Source of the DNA: Branchiostoma floridae
Lineage: Eukaryota; Chordata; Leptocardii; Amphioxiformes; Branchiostomatidae
Direction: 5' to 3'
NCBI RefSeq assembly: GCF_000003815.2
Contig: NW_023365716.1
Coordinates: 160,410-224,409 of the forward strand
DNA length: 64,000 nucleotides
This document shows positions 45,675-55,990 of this stretch, piece by piece. The translations under genes were made by a program, and so were the position numbers. Within the stretch, counting starts at the first letter, position 1, and the number at the start of each line of letters is the position of its first letter. The notes beneath the pieces were generated by a model. That model was not told where the DNA came from and searched no databases. It saw only the letters and a list, made by a program, of their open reading frames with translations.

Positions 45675-46465
45675 GTGAAAGTTAATAGAATTTTCATAAA
45701 TCAGTGACTACTTTTTAAAGGTAAACACACGTACGAGGGGCATTCAATAAGTAATGCCCCTTACCCACTTCCAGTTGTCTGATCTAGATGAAATTTTGCA
45801 TGTGTAATGAGTCATATCTCTATGGGTTATGTTGCAAAAAACAGCTCTGAACTCAAGTGGTTACTGATTTACTGGTGTTTGAACTGAGTCAGGTCTGAAA
45901 TGGACCAGGTGTGAAATGGAGCAAGTTGAGTGTCGCGCAGTGATCCGGTTTTTGTATTTGAAAGGACGCACACCAAAGGGGACTTTTGATGAAATGAAAA
46001 AAACTTATGGTGATGATGCCCCATCATATGACCTTGTAAAACGCTGGCATCCTGAATTCAAACAAGGTCGGAAGTCTGTGGAAACAGCTCCCAGACCTGG
46101 TCGTCCCTCTTCTGCCATTGATGAGGCATCTATCGGAGGACCAACCTGGGATGTCCTACACGAACGGTGTCCAGAGCTACATCAAATGATGGGAGAAATG
46201 CAAAACTCTGGGTGGTTCCTATGAAGAGAAAGACTAATAACTGTGCCAAGTTTCATTAATCTCCTGCTATGGTAAATGGGTCAGGGACATTACTTATTGA
46301 ATGCCCCTCGTACCTCTAATTTTTCGATGGCTATCAGTCCATCTTGCATCACATCGTAATAGGTCACTCCATGAGCAAGATGGACTAATAGCCATCGAAA
46401 ATTTGGAGATGCGTGTGTTTACCTTTATAAAATAGTCACTGATTGATGAAAATTTAATTAACTGT
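45675..46465. mobile_element. Foldback element interrupted by a mariner
   Basis: 45675-45731 (AGTTAATAGAATTTTCATAA through GGTAAACACACG) is mirrored at 46408-46460. Inside, TTTTTCGATGGCTATCAGTC (46319) pairs with the AATAGCCATCGAAAA region (about 46387). Removing 45734-46310 and one TA restores one continuous hairpin. A 14-bp direct repeat ACATTTGTGAAAGT flanks the whole (about 45669 and 46498), possibly its target duplication. Confidence 0.75.
45734..46310 (+). mobile_element. Internally deleted mariner (Tc1/mariner superfamily)
   Basis: TA target sites (45732-45733, 46311-46312) flank a 577-bp element with terminal inverted repeat CGAGGGGCATTCAATAAGTA/ATTACTTATTGAATGCCCCTCG. The frame 45916-46224 opens with QVECRAVIRFLYLKGRTPKG and DLVKRWHPEFKQGRKSVETA, the N-terminal helix-turn-helix that binds mariner ends. 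A PRPGRPS linker follows. It then jumps to a short C-terminal stretch and stops: the central catalytic DD(D) domain is gone. It can be mobilised only in trans. Confidence 0.85.
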
Positions 46466-46470
46466 GTACA

Positions 46471-47693
46471 TACGTGACTGGTGAATCTCTTCAACGACAT
46501 TTGTGAAAGTAACTATCTATGTCGTAAACGTAACCTTAGTGCCAAGACACCGAACTCACCAAATCTTAAGCTGACTCTGTAGCAATCTTAAGGAGATGGA
46601 AACAACTTACAACTTGGCAATAGGAACACGTGACTCCAGTCATGATAGGTCAAAGGTGTTTGATAACCTGTATCAACCTCCGTCTCGGTGAAGAGATACT
46701 CTAAGGGCCATGATGACATTATTCATCCACAGAGAAAGTTTGAAAGTATGATACTGTATCAAGAAGAAAAAGTTTTTGTTCACGTAGGCTTAAAAAAATG
46801 TATGCCACCAACAACGACATGCGGGTGGGGACTGAAAAGATCAGTAAAAATGGATGTCAACTTAATTATCAATTTCTCCACAAGGAAAAGAAGGAAATAT
46901 TTCACATGTATGGTACTAAAGTAGTAAAAGTATAAATGTAGAGCCAGAACATACATGTACGGAGAATTTTAAAAATCGACTGGGTCCAACGTCACAGACA
47001 ATTATGAAACCAAAATGGTTGATAAAAGCTGTACATAAAATTTGAGTGACCAATTATGAACCACGTATCTATTGATAGTGTTTTAACTTGAAACAACAGA
47101 AGTTATCTAAAAATGCATTTGTACACTGACTTTCACGTTATTTCTATCATCTGCAAAACGCGGGAACCACAGAGGTGCCATGACAAGGAATTCCTTGAGA
47201 ATCTTCCTGAGTTCGATTCCGACTCACGGGCTTCTACAAGGAAGAATTCCTGAATATAAACATGGAAGTTCCGAATTTACAATTGGATGTTCAAAGATTT
47301 GAAGAAACGTCATCCGACCAAGCGATCCGATCCCTCCAGACCATTCCCGGAGAACAGTCAACAAAAGGACGACGTGCCTTCCCGCAAAGACGCAACCACC
47401 TCTGTCCGTCTGGCCCAAAAGCTCCAACTGCGAGACGTTGAAAGTACACGTTGACTGTATATGTTAATAACGAAGTCGTACATTTTGCAATGTTTATGTA
47501 TTGAATGTGCTTTGTGCCAAGTTCTTGAGATATATCTAAAAAAAAATATGAATTTCAATGTGTACATACTCGGTATGAAGATGATCTGTAGGTTAACAGA
47601 GGCCCTTAGTAAACATTTTGTTATTCATAATAGCTATGGGGGCTTTTTATTTAGCGCCGAAGTTATAACAGGAACTAGGAGACAAACCTGATA
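46471..47693. other. No gene recognised
   Basis: A B-box-like GAGTTCGATTCCGACTC at about 47212 lacks an A box. Open frames are short and unsupported. Confidence 0.4.
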
Positions 47694-47871
47694 CAGTCAA
47701 ACCTGTATTAGGGGCCACCTCTACAGAGGGGCCACCTGTCCATAGTTGCCACTTTTTGTTGGTCCCTTGGGTATTCTATCTACAAGTTGCCACCTCTATA
47801 CAGAGGCCACCTGTCTATAGTGGCCAAATTTGTCCGGTCCCTTGAGTGGCCGCTATAGACAGGTTTGACTG
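47694..47871. mobile_element. CAGTCAAACCTG mariner-type MITE, 178 bp
   Basis: TA flanks on both sides. Terminal inverted repeats CAGTCAAACCTGTAT and TAGACAGGTTTGACTG. The interior repeats GGCCACCTCTA/CAGAGG words. No coding capacity. Confidence 0.75.
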
Positions 47872-48833
47872 TATAACTAGATGTCACCATCTTTACAACC
47901 CACCCGGGTACTTTGTCGAACAATCTACCTGAGCGGACGTGATAGTTGTCACGTTACAGACTATACTTGTAAGTCATAACAGGAAATGAAGAATGTGCCA
48001 AACTGGAATTTTCGCTTCTATCTGAACGAAGACTCTATTTTACATAGTATTACAAACACATATCACTCCATGTGATATATGTCCATATCACATCGAAAAC
48101 ATGTATGCCATTGTAAGGTTGCTTGGTATACGTTGACTGGCTGATGAAGGTTTAGAAATAGCTTGTAACATTTGGTGTAAATTTTTTCACGATATGTTTA
48201 CACCTTCACTTCAAATAAAAGATTTCATCAACCAAGTAATCGTTATACTATATTACCCAATTCTTTGAAACGCTAGGAGTGATAAAAATGTCGACATTCA
48301 CCTATTTACAATTTACGTACTGTCCAACCTGTACAGAATCCCGATTTCTTACCTCTGTCAAAACACAAAAATCTACAATACAAATATTTGACGGACATGC
48401 AGCCACTCTCTCACTGGTCATATCGCTGATTGTCGAAATCATTGGTTAAACTAATTATTCTGATGAACAGCAAAATATTGGTCTATTCGACGCAAACGCT
48501 TCCAACAAGTCAATGCCTTTTGTTCCTTATTTACTTATGCCCCCTCCCCCCATGCTCAAAATGTACTCAAAAAGCTGCCGGTAGAAAATGAGATTATATA
48601 GCTGCACTTCCACAACCTGCATGCCAATGGTTCCCAGGGGGTTAGAAGAGCTCTGCATCTAAAACTTCTCTTTTTGTCAACCGTTCGAATGTCTAATATC
48701 CAAAATACATATCGTCTTCAAGTGTTATATTCTAGGGCCGATTTGGATGGATCCACAACCTCTTACATACCATAGAATAGCGAGTGAATGGGAGTAATAC
48801 GGATGCTCAGAACTCCGCATATACAGTCAAACC
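47872..48833. other. No gene recognised
   Basis: GCTGATGAAGGTTTAGAAAT at about 48140 and AAATAAAAGATTTC near 48215 resemble the retroelement tails noted elsewhere, weakly. Confidence 0.35.
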
Positions 48834-49307
48834 TGCCCAAGACGACCACCCGGGGGACCGGGAAAAAACGGTCGATTTGGACAGGTGGTCGCTGAGAAGA
48901 GTATCGACTCAAAACATGCCCGATGGAAAGTATAAATGGTTTCCATTGTGCTTAATGGCATAAAGCAAGCACACTGCACGCACGCAAAGAAGCGAGGTCT
49001 TTAATTTCAAATACAACAGGCACACTGTAAACTGTAAATTTAACCCCAAAATCCGACGAAAACTGGCCGATTTCGGCACAAAATCGTGCTAGTTATCATC
49101 AAAAATCGTTGAAAACCTCAATTTTGAAAATGATGCGGTCGTTATGGTCCCAATTTGGGCCGGTCGCGGTCGCGTTGGCCAGGTGGTCGTTGAAAAAAGG
49201 TCGCTTAATGCTTATGTCAATGGGAAAATAAATCGGGACCGAGAAAAAGTGGTCGAAATGGCCAGGTGGTCGCTGAGAAGAGGTGGTCGCTTGGGCAGGT
49301 TTGACTG
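48834..49307. mobile_element. CAGTCAAACCTG mariner-type MITE, 474 bp
   Basis: Same termini as 47694-47871, with a longer inverted repeat CAGTCAAACCTGCCCAAG/CTTGGGCAGGTTTGACTG and TA (possibly TATA) flanks. Both ends carry GGTGGTCGCTGAGAAGAG words. The - strand frame inside shows no transposase motif. Confidence 0.8.
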
Positions 49308-50240
49308 TATACCCTTGAATATTCTTCACCTGGGAGCCGCATTTCGCCTAAGCTCAAATATTACTAGGCCGACAGAAAGTAGTGCCAGTGTTTTATACAC
49401 ATATCACACATAACAGCATCCAAAATACCAAATTGAATAATCATTTCGTGTCTGCTAAACATAAGTAAACAATAGCGTGTATCACGATAGCAACAACGAG
49501 TGATCAAATATTCTTTATTGAATTCGACCTGTTTTGCGGAATGATACAAATGATTTGTGTACCATGTGTCAGAATCTGTTAACTTCAGTCGTCAGAGTGC
49601 TCGGACCTGAGCTGTTGTTTTGCGATATTCGCGTCGTTTTTAGCGTGTCTTTGGCTTTGTTTTTGCACAGCGGTTGTCCTCGCATGTTTCTAATGTGTGC
49701 TAGAGTGTTGCTAAGTCAATGTGGTTTGAGGAAAACTGTTTAGTGATTGTCAATATTGTTTTCCATGGGTGGTAGCTTGTGTGAGAGTGCCCCCCACCCA
49801 CCCCTCTCATGGATAGTGTATGTTACTGTTACCAGTCATTTTGTCGTTTGGTTCATAACTCTAGCTCACTTCTGACATGTTTTTGGATTTAAGGCATTTT
49901 TTTAATTTTCCGATAATTTTGTCAAGCCGTTCTGGAAAGTGTGTGATGTATTTTCAGTTGAATTTCAGTTTATTCCGAGAAAATTTCAGATTACAAAGGA
50001 AGGCCACACGGTAACGTTACAAACCTCAGACACCAACTGATTTATGCTCTCCTTCACCACTCTGCTATCGCGTACAAAGGATTTTAGCAGTAGAGCACTG
50101 GGAAAAGAGCATATTCATCAGCATATTCAGGGCAGTTAAAATCAAAGCTTAAGTTGTATTTAAGTTCAGCTGTCTACATTTGGGGTGGCCGAGTGCTGAG
50201 GTTGGAGACTTCGACCTTGCACTAAATCGTATCGTGTTTC
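49308..50240. other. No gene recognised
   Basis: Short open frames only. CCCCCCACCCACCCCTC at about 49790 is a C-rich patch. Confidence 0.4.
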
Positions 50241-51070
50241 AAAGTTTCCCGCCATTCTGTAACTTCGAGACATGCGTTGTCATGCAACATATCTTTGGGG
50301 AGATGATGCTGGAAGGTACACAGTGCACAGAACCACTTCAGATGGATTGTCCGAAACGCATGTTTGGTCTATTGGGGGCTGGTTGGCTCAGAAATAACTT
50401 TTTTTTTACGAAAGCTGACAGAGAGACTTGTGAAAAACGGGCAGCTGTAAAAGCGCCACCTAGCACCTCCGAAAACCATTCAACGGCAACAATTCAACAT
50501 CTAGTATGAGCCCCTATGTTTGCTTTTTAATTTTGCTTTACTCTCAACTTGCTCCAGTGGTTTTGAAATATGTGAGGTTAATCCAAATCGTTAAGTAATT
50601 CTAATCTCTTTTAATGAATTCATTATTTCCTTGGCGTGCGTACGAGTGAGATTGACTGAGAGTTACCCACTCCACTCTGGCGTATCGGATTTCACAGCTT
50701 CCCGCCATTGTGTATAACCTAGGCAGGCGTTGCTCAACATTTCCTTGTGTTTACCGCTTTATCGTTCCTACGTTAATAAGTGCAAGGCAAATTAAGTGAG
50801 ACTGATGAAAGAATTTTAATACTTTTCATCTTCATGTGATCTATTTATTGTTTTCGTTTTAGTCTGCGGAATAGTAAGTTTGAATGAGAATGAGAGTTAC
50901 GTTGACTCTCGTGTTTCCCACCAGTGTACACCTTGTTGGTGGGCGTTGTTACATAACATTTGAGGAGTTTCTATTTGTTTTCATATTTCCCTTGCAATTA
51001 CTCCGGTTCTGCAAATTAGGTGAGCTGATCTAAGTTTTAATAATTTCTCTCTCTCTCTCTCTCTCTCTAC
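50241..51070. repeat. Degenerate ~220-450-bp repeat with TTCCCGCCAT words; CT tract
   Basis: TTTCCCGCCATTCTGT at 50246 and TTCCCGCCATTGTGT at 50699 sit in related contexts (CGTATCG(G/T)..TTTCA before, GGCGTTG or GCGTTGT after). Three later modules share AAATTA(A/G)GTGAG then TTTTAATA (about 50781 and 51011; weaker near 50573). A (CT)n run ends the block at 51046-51068. A frame at 50180-50509 (109 codons) spans the first module and has no recognisable domain. Confidence 0.45.
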
Positions 51071-51089
51071 TTTTGTCTGTTATAGATAT

Positions 51090-51560
51090 TGAATCTTGTT
51101 ATACAGCCGTGTCTAATTTTGATCCCGGTGGGCCTGGGCATACTGCGCATCCTCCTGGTAACGCTTGCTTTCTTGATTTCGTTGGGCCTTTTCCCCGCCC
51201 CATCATCGTTGTTGTTGTCGATTAGTTAGGTCTACTGGTAATATGTGAGACCTCTGTAGCTTCCTCTTTGTGGGACCGTGACACAATCCTAGATTGTCTA
51301 CTTCTTAAAACTGTTGTTACAACATCAAAGTGGTTTGTAAATTTTGTGTGTATATAGCATTATTATCACCTAATACGGTCCCATCACAACATGCCCGTAC
51401 ACAAAGAAACATTTTCGCAGTAGTAAGGAAATTGCATCTATTTTGACCTATTTTCCAAGAGGATTTGCTGGAAAGCCCTCAAGATTCCCATTCAGCTGAC
51501 GTAGTTTCAATTTGATTTGACCGATGAAATAGAGTGAAAGAGCATTTTGAGATAACGAGC
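51090..51560 (-). pseudogene. Decayed copy of the 51895-52610 coding-like block
   Basis: On the - strand the same order of segments appears as in 51895-52610. Shared + strand words are GTGAGACCTCTGTAGCTTC, TGTTGTTAC(A/T)ACATCAAAGTGG, and (A/G)TTGCATCTATTT(T/C)GACCT. Stops and frameshifts break it, and no H3 segment is present. It is the older or faster-decaying member of a tandem pair about 0.8-1 kb apart. Confidence 0.5.
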
Positions 51561-51899
51561 TCAACGCTCTGTTCCGTAAGAACATCGCGAATCACCTGTT
51601 TTCAAACTGAAGCAAAGTGATCGGCTAGGGTGTCACATTCCCGCTGTAGAGTGGTAGGGTCAGTGGTGTTAGCATCCGCCTTCATTTATACGAAAATGAG
51701 ACAAATACATTACACAGACTCACAGGCAGCATAGCTGATAAATAGAGTCACAAGCAGGGACGTATACCACAGAAATTATTCCATACACAAAAGTTACTGG
51801 CGAAAAAAATATACAGAACAAGTTGACATACAGCGATTCTCCTTCATCCCCGCAATTTATCTGTCTGATACATAACGGTGCAGCGCTTTGTATCGCTTC

Positions 51900-52172
51900 C
51901 TAATGCCCATCATCAGTGTGATACCGTGGCTTCTTTATGTCCCGTTGAGTCCGGACATACTGCGAATTCTCCTGGTACCGCTTTCTTTCTCGATCCCGTC
52001 GGGCCTTTGTGCCGTCCTCATCGTTGTAGATTATCGTGGCCTTGCTGTTGCTACTGGCAACTTGTGAGACCTCTGTAGCTTCTTCTCTGTGAGACCGTGA
52101 CATACCCCTAGTCTCTCTACGTTTTAAGACTGTTGTTACTACATCAAAGTGGTAGTAAGTATTTGTATGCAT
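51900..52172 (-). pseudogene. Basic coding-like segment downstream of the OTU-like fragment
   Basis: A - strand frame of about 90 codons with HREEATEVSQVASSNSKAT and a lysine/arginine-rich part KARRDRERKRYQENSQYV. It is shared with the decayed copy at 51110-51340, so it predates the duplication. Possibly the next exon of the same - strand gene or element as 52340-52610. Function not recognised. Confidence 0.35.
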
Positions 52173-52272
52173 ATAACGTTAACATTACTATTACCTAAAA
52201 CTGGTTTTAGTACACGCTTCTTTTAAATTATTTATCATTCGACTCTAACATATCGTATCGAGAGGTTTTGAT

Positions 52273-52332
52273 ATGGCTCGTACCAAGCAGACCGCCCGTA
52301 AGTCCACTGGAGGCAAGGCAAAAAGGAAGCAT
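52273..52332 (+). pseudogene. Histone H3 N-terminal fragment
   Basis: From the ATG at 52273 the codons read MARTKQTARKSTGGKA, exactly the H3 tail including the Lys4, Lys9 and Lys14 positions. The next codons (KRKH) still partly match PRKQ, then resemblance stops. Histone H3 packages DNA in nucleosomes; this piece has only about 20 of 136 residues and no fold. The preceding DNA (ATCGAGAGGTTTTGAT) could be a histone 5' leader. It lies antisense inside the OTU-like frame, which the paired copy at 51360-51450 lacks, so it was inserted after duplication. Confidence 0.8.
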
Positions 52333-52339
52333 GGTACTT

Positions 52340-52610
52340 CATTCATACCCAGTTGTAGCCATGCGTACAGTACACAGATGTAAGATACATCTTCCCAGTA
52401 TAGTAAGTACATTGCATCTATTTCGACCTGTGTGGCCCACGTATCAAGATCTGCAGGACAGCCATTGTTTTGACTCTCACCAGACAGGTGCTGATCCATG
52501 GTTTGTCCTGGTTCCAATAGACTGTGACGGTAAAGATATTCAGACATTGTTGACATGTACTTAATCATACACTGTCTGACTACATCATCATACTCTTGAC
52601 AACCAAACAT
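52340..52610 (-). pseudogene. OTU-type cysteine protease-like fragment
   Basis: The - strand frame reads DVVRQCMIKYMSTMSEYL, then DTWATQVEIDAMYLL, DVSYICVLYAWLQLG. The pattern V-x(6)-YM...YL followed by W(G/A)T-x-(I/V)E-I-x-A-x-x-LL...I-x-V...WL is that of the middle of OTU (ovarian tumour) domains, which cleave ubiquitin or are carried by some transposons. The N-terminal catalytic Asp/Cys block (DGNCLFR-type) and the C-terminal His are absent. The frame then runs into the antisense of the H3 fragment and stops near 52245. Resemblance was judged by eye only. Confidence 0.45.
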
Positions 52611-53741
52611 ATGGAAACTTATTGCTCTTTAAAAACAATCCCCATCCCCTTCCATCCTAATGATAATATTGACGGTTGTCTCCAAAGGGACATTCCTTTG
52701 ATCAATATTGATGTACTGTTCAATTGAAAGGTTCAGCTGACCTTCCAGGTGTATTTGCAATACTTTGTTCTATGGTGGTCAATGTTAATTTTATTTGTAA
52801 CATGGTCACCGCTGTTTTGGGGTGGATGTGTTATGTTGTGATATGATACTATTCCTTTAGATACTTTGTCTACTTGCATAGGTTGCATTATCATCAGTTA
52901 CATTTCAATTCCTCGAACTTAAAGCAGGATGTTTTAACGTCACATGTTGGAATGAAATGAGCCTACACACTATCTTCTGTCGAGTAAGGTAAACGCCTCA
53001 AAGCAATGGCACTGGGATTTTAAATTCAATGTGAGCCGGTAAAAGTCCCGATATCCCGAGTAAGATACAAACTGCCGAGTATTGGCACTACATGCTTTAC
53101 ATTGTATACAGCAATACTGATTGGCACTACATGCTTGATATTGTATACTTGTTTCCCCGGGGTTGGGTGATGGGTAGATACCGTATACCACCACTGGCAT
53201 CAATGTAAAAATGTACCGTAGAAGGATCAAACAAACGCGTCTGAACTATCAGAGTATGCGAGTATGGGAATTCCTTTATTGCAACAAGAGAACGGGTTTG
53301 ACAGTTCGGTGTTCTACCGGCCGGTACCAGCAAATATTAACGATGTCTGTGTTTTATCTTTTAGTGCTTGCTAGAATCTGTCTATCTTACTAGCAAGCTG
53401 CTCCGTAAGCCCCCATGTCCCGGAAGCACAATGTATAGCATTATTACAAAAGATGGTCTCCATAACACCCTGTGATTATGCGACAAGTCGCAATTGTCAC
53501 TTTCACTCTTCACATACATCTTTTGATTAGTATACTTCACCTTTTCGGATTCTTTTCTTTCGTTGGAACCGATTAACGTTGACTGCTACTTCTATTGGTG
53601 TGAAACAATGGCATCGACAATGAAGGCTTTCAGATAGACTAAAGAGCGGACGACGAATGTGAAGTGCAAAGCAGGTGAAATCAAACATTGGCACTGACCT
53701 ACACCATGTGTACTTGAACTGAGGCTTATATATTGCCCTCT
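52611..53741. other. No gene recognised
   Basis: TTGGCACTACATGCTT(T/G)A(C/T)ATTGTATAC occurs twice (about 53083 and 53121) as a short tandem pair. Nothing else is supported. Confidence 0.4.
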
Positions 53742-54250
53742 ACGAATAGACGATCCAGCTGGATATTTGTCGCAGCTCCATCAACTCTTACACATACGTT
53801 ACACCTTCAAAATGTATGCTTTTAGAAGCAAACCTCGATAATTTTTCTTATTGGATGCTACCGATGATGGCCACTTACAAAGAGATTGTATGTCTCTAGG
53901 GACGTCTATGACTATGTGAAATTGAGGTCCAAAGCAGAATAAAATAAACTTGCAATCTGAAATATCCATTTGAGCAAGGATGTCTAGGCCGGCATATTGT
54001 CCTCTACGAATACTCGATCCATGTGGATGGTTTGTCGGAGCTCCTTCATCTCTTGCACATACGTTACGCCTTCAAAATGTATGCTTTTAGAAGCAAACCT
54101 ACATAATTTTCCTTATAGGATGCTATACCGACATTACATGATATGGCCACTTATAAAGAGCGTGTATGTCTCGAGGGACTTTTACGTGAAACTGAGGTCC
54201 AAACCAGAATAAGATAAACTTTCAATCTGAAATATCTATTTGAACATAAT
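53742..54250. repeat. Tandem duplication, ~254-bp period
   Basis: TTG(C/T)CCTCTACGAATA at 53743 and 53997 starts two units sharing ACATACGTTAC(A/G)CCTTCAA, AATGTATGCTTTTAGAAGCA, TATGGCCACTTA or GATGGCCACTTA, and CAATCTGAAATATC(C/T)ATTTG. A more decayed unit may precede them (53480-53741). Confidence 0.8.
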
Positions 54251-55320
54251 ACGCTAGTATGCAAGTTTGGAAACATGGTAACAATATGTAGCAGTTATTT
54301 TTATCATTCATTGTTTTAGATTAATAAATCTGTAAAAAAAATTTCATAAAAATGGTTACACTATATATCTTGAGTATGGGGCAGTTGCTTATCCATATAA
54401 TGTCTTACTCCAGTACACCCCTTGCATGTGGGACAATCTGTCTTGAAATGACCCACTCTCATCCCAATCATCTGGAAAATAAAGGAATTAGAAACATAAA
54501 AAAAAGACATATATTTTGTGTGAAATATCTTTTACAATATTTAATCAAACGGCGGGCTGTTTTGGATCACATTGTCATGCTCTAAAAATTGTGGGCGAGA
54601 ACGTAAATGTTTCTTTGTTGCCTAACCGCCACTATACACGTGTAATAACATGTTCGATACTAATAAGTGTCAATAATCTTCTCTACGCAAATAGCTAAAA
54701 TATGAAGTATATTTCAATCTACACATAGGCTTCAAGTCATTTTTCATTACTTTTATTTATTACACACATTGTCAACTAAATGTGAGTGTATTAGAAAAAG
54801 AGCCAAATGAAAATGTGATTTTCTAAACATCTAGTTCATGGCCATTGCGACTAAACGATTAGAATGAAAATTAGAAGTTAATACCGTTCTCCACCCATTG
54901 TCTGACGCATCGCACACCCGGTACAGATGGGTGCGCGAATATGGAAAAGTCTGGGAAACGGGGCACGTGTTCATACCTATGTAATGGTTTAGACAAAGAG
55001 AAGATCCAAACTCGAGTTGCTCTGCAGACACTTCATTAATTAGAATAGCAAAGATAAATAGTAAACAGAAGTTACCCCTGACAAAAGGTATGTTTATTAT
55101 ATAAAAGTCAAAACTACCTCTTCTAGAATGTACTTCTAGTGTGTAAGAATTAAAAAAAAAACACGCTGTGGGTGATATCATAACAACCGTTTTATTGTTC
55201 ACTTCTGAATATTCCTTTGTAGTTTGTAATCAACTTTGATATTGATTTGCAGTATTTTATATTGTAAACATTCCTCTCTGTTGTCGTGGGATACGGCGTT
55301 TCTTGATGGTGCTATTGAGT
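54251..55320. other. No gene recognised
   Basis: A - strand frame with GHFKTDCPTCKG (about 54420-54455) is only vaguely zinc-knuckle-like. No other support. Confidence 0.4.
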
Positions 55321-55430
55321 GTCGTATTTTCCCGCCATGGAGTAAGAGGAGTCGGGTATAAAGTTTCACTTTTTCCCGCCATTGTGGTCACCTTCGGGTG
55401 ACTGCTCTATTTTTCCCGCCATATTGTATC
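55321..55430. promoter_or_regulatory. Three TTTTCCCGCCAT motifs in ~95 bp
   Basis: TTTTCCCGCCAT occurs at 55328, 55370 and 55411 (approximate starts), each about 42 bp apart. TTTCCCGCC is an E2F-type site and GCCAT is the YY1 core. The even spacing may instead reflect a short tandem repeat. No transcript start was identified. Confidence 0.35.
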
Positions 55431-55879
55431 ACGTCAAACACCGCTTATGAGGTTTCCAGGTCCTCATATCCTTACTTGTCAGTTTCACTAGAGGTAGTGA
55501 TTTAAATGTTTCTGAACAAATAATTTAAAAAAAAAAAAATCCATATAGCTGATATAACCACTCTTTGGCATACCATACTAGTACCTTCTTCTGTATCTGA
55601 CAGTGTATACTGGGCAAAATCAACATTTGGCGTAATGTACCAGACTCCATGCTGCTTTAAAAATGTGCTAATAATGTAACCTGTAGCTGTGCAACAAAAA
55701 TTCTTAACTAGTGAACATTACAAAAGCATTTGAATAATGTGATATATGAACTTTGTCGACACAACTTTTTCTTCATTCTATTTGATTTCTAGAATCTGAA
55801 GCAGATTCATGCAGCCTAAAACTGGTGGTCTTTTAGTTTGGTTTTACGTTAATACGTCGTCGAACTAGTGTAGATAAAA
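55431..55879. other. No gene; relic of the 56-bp unit near 55540-55605
   Basis: ATATAGCTGATATAACCACT and CTTCTGTATCTGACAG match parts of the 37516-38530 unit with heavy decay. Nothing else. Confidence 0.4.
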
Positions 55880-55990
55880 TCACTCACTCACTCACTCATC
55901 CTCATGCACATGGTGCGTTGAGCCGACTGCGTGCACTAGAGTTCTCCACCGCCCTCTGTTCAATGCTGCTAGCTGTGCCTGCTTGCCGAT
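55880..55990 (-). pseudogene. 3' end of an RTE-like retrotransposon with (TGAG)n tail
   Basis: On the - strand LAALNRGRWRTLVHAVGSTH runs to a stop at 55892, then a (TGAG)n tail (55880-55895). The R-x-x-WR-x-LV-x(n) end before a short tandem tail matches C-termini of the retroelement class seen at 32955-33241. Only about 30 codons remain; a strongly 5'-truncated copy. Confidence 0.5.

Noticed and set aside
47195-47235. tRNA-like B box GAGTTCGATTCCGACTC
   Set aside because: No A box at the right distance and no cloverleaf; a chance match or very decayed SINE.
54415-54480. Zinc-knuckle-like GHFKTDCPTCKG on the - strand
   Set aside because: The first cysteines of a CCHC knuckle are missing and the frame is short.
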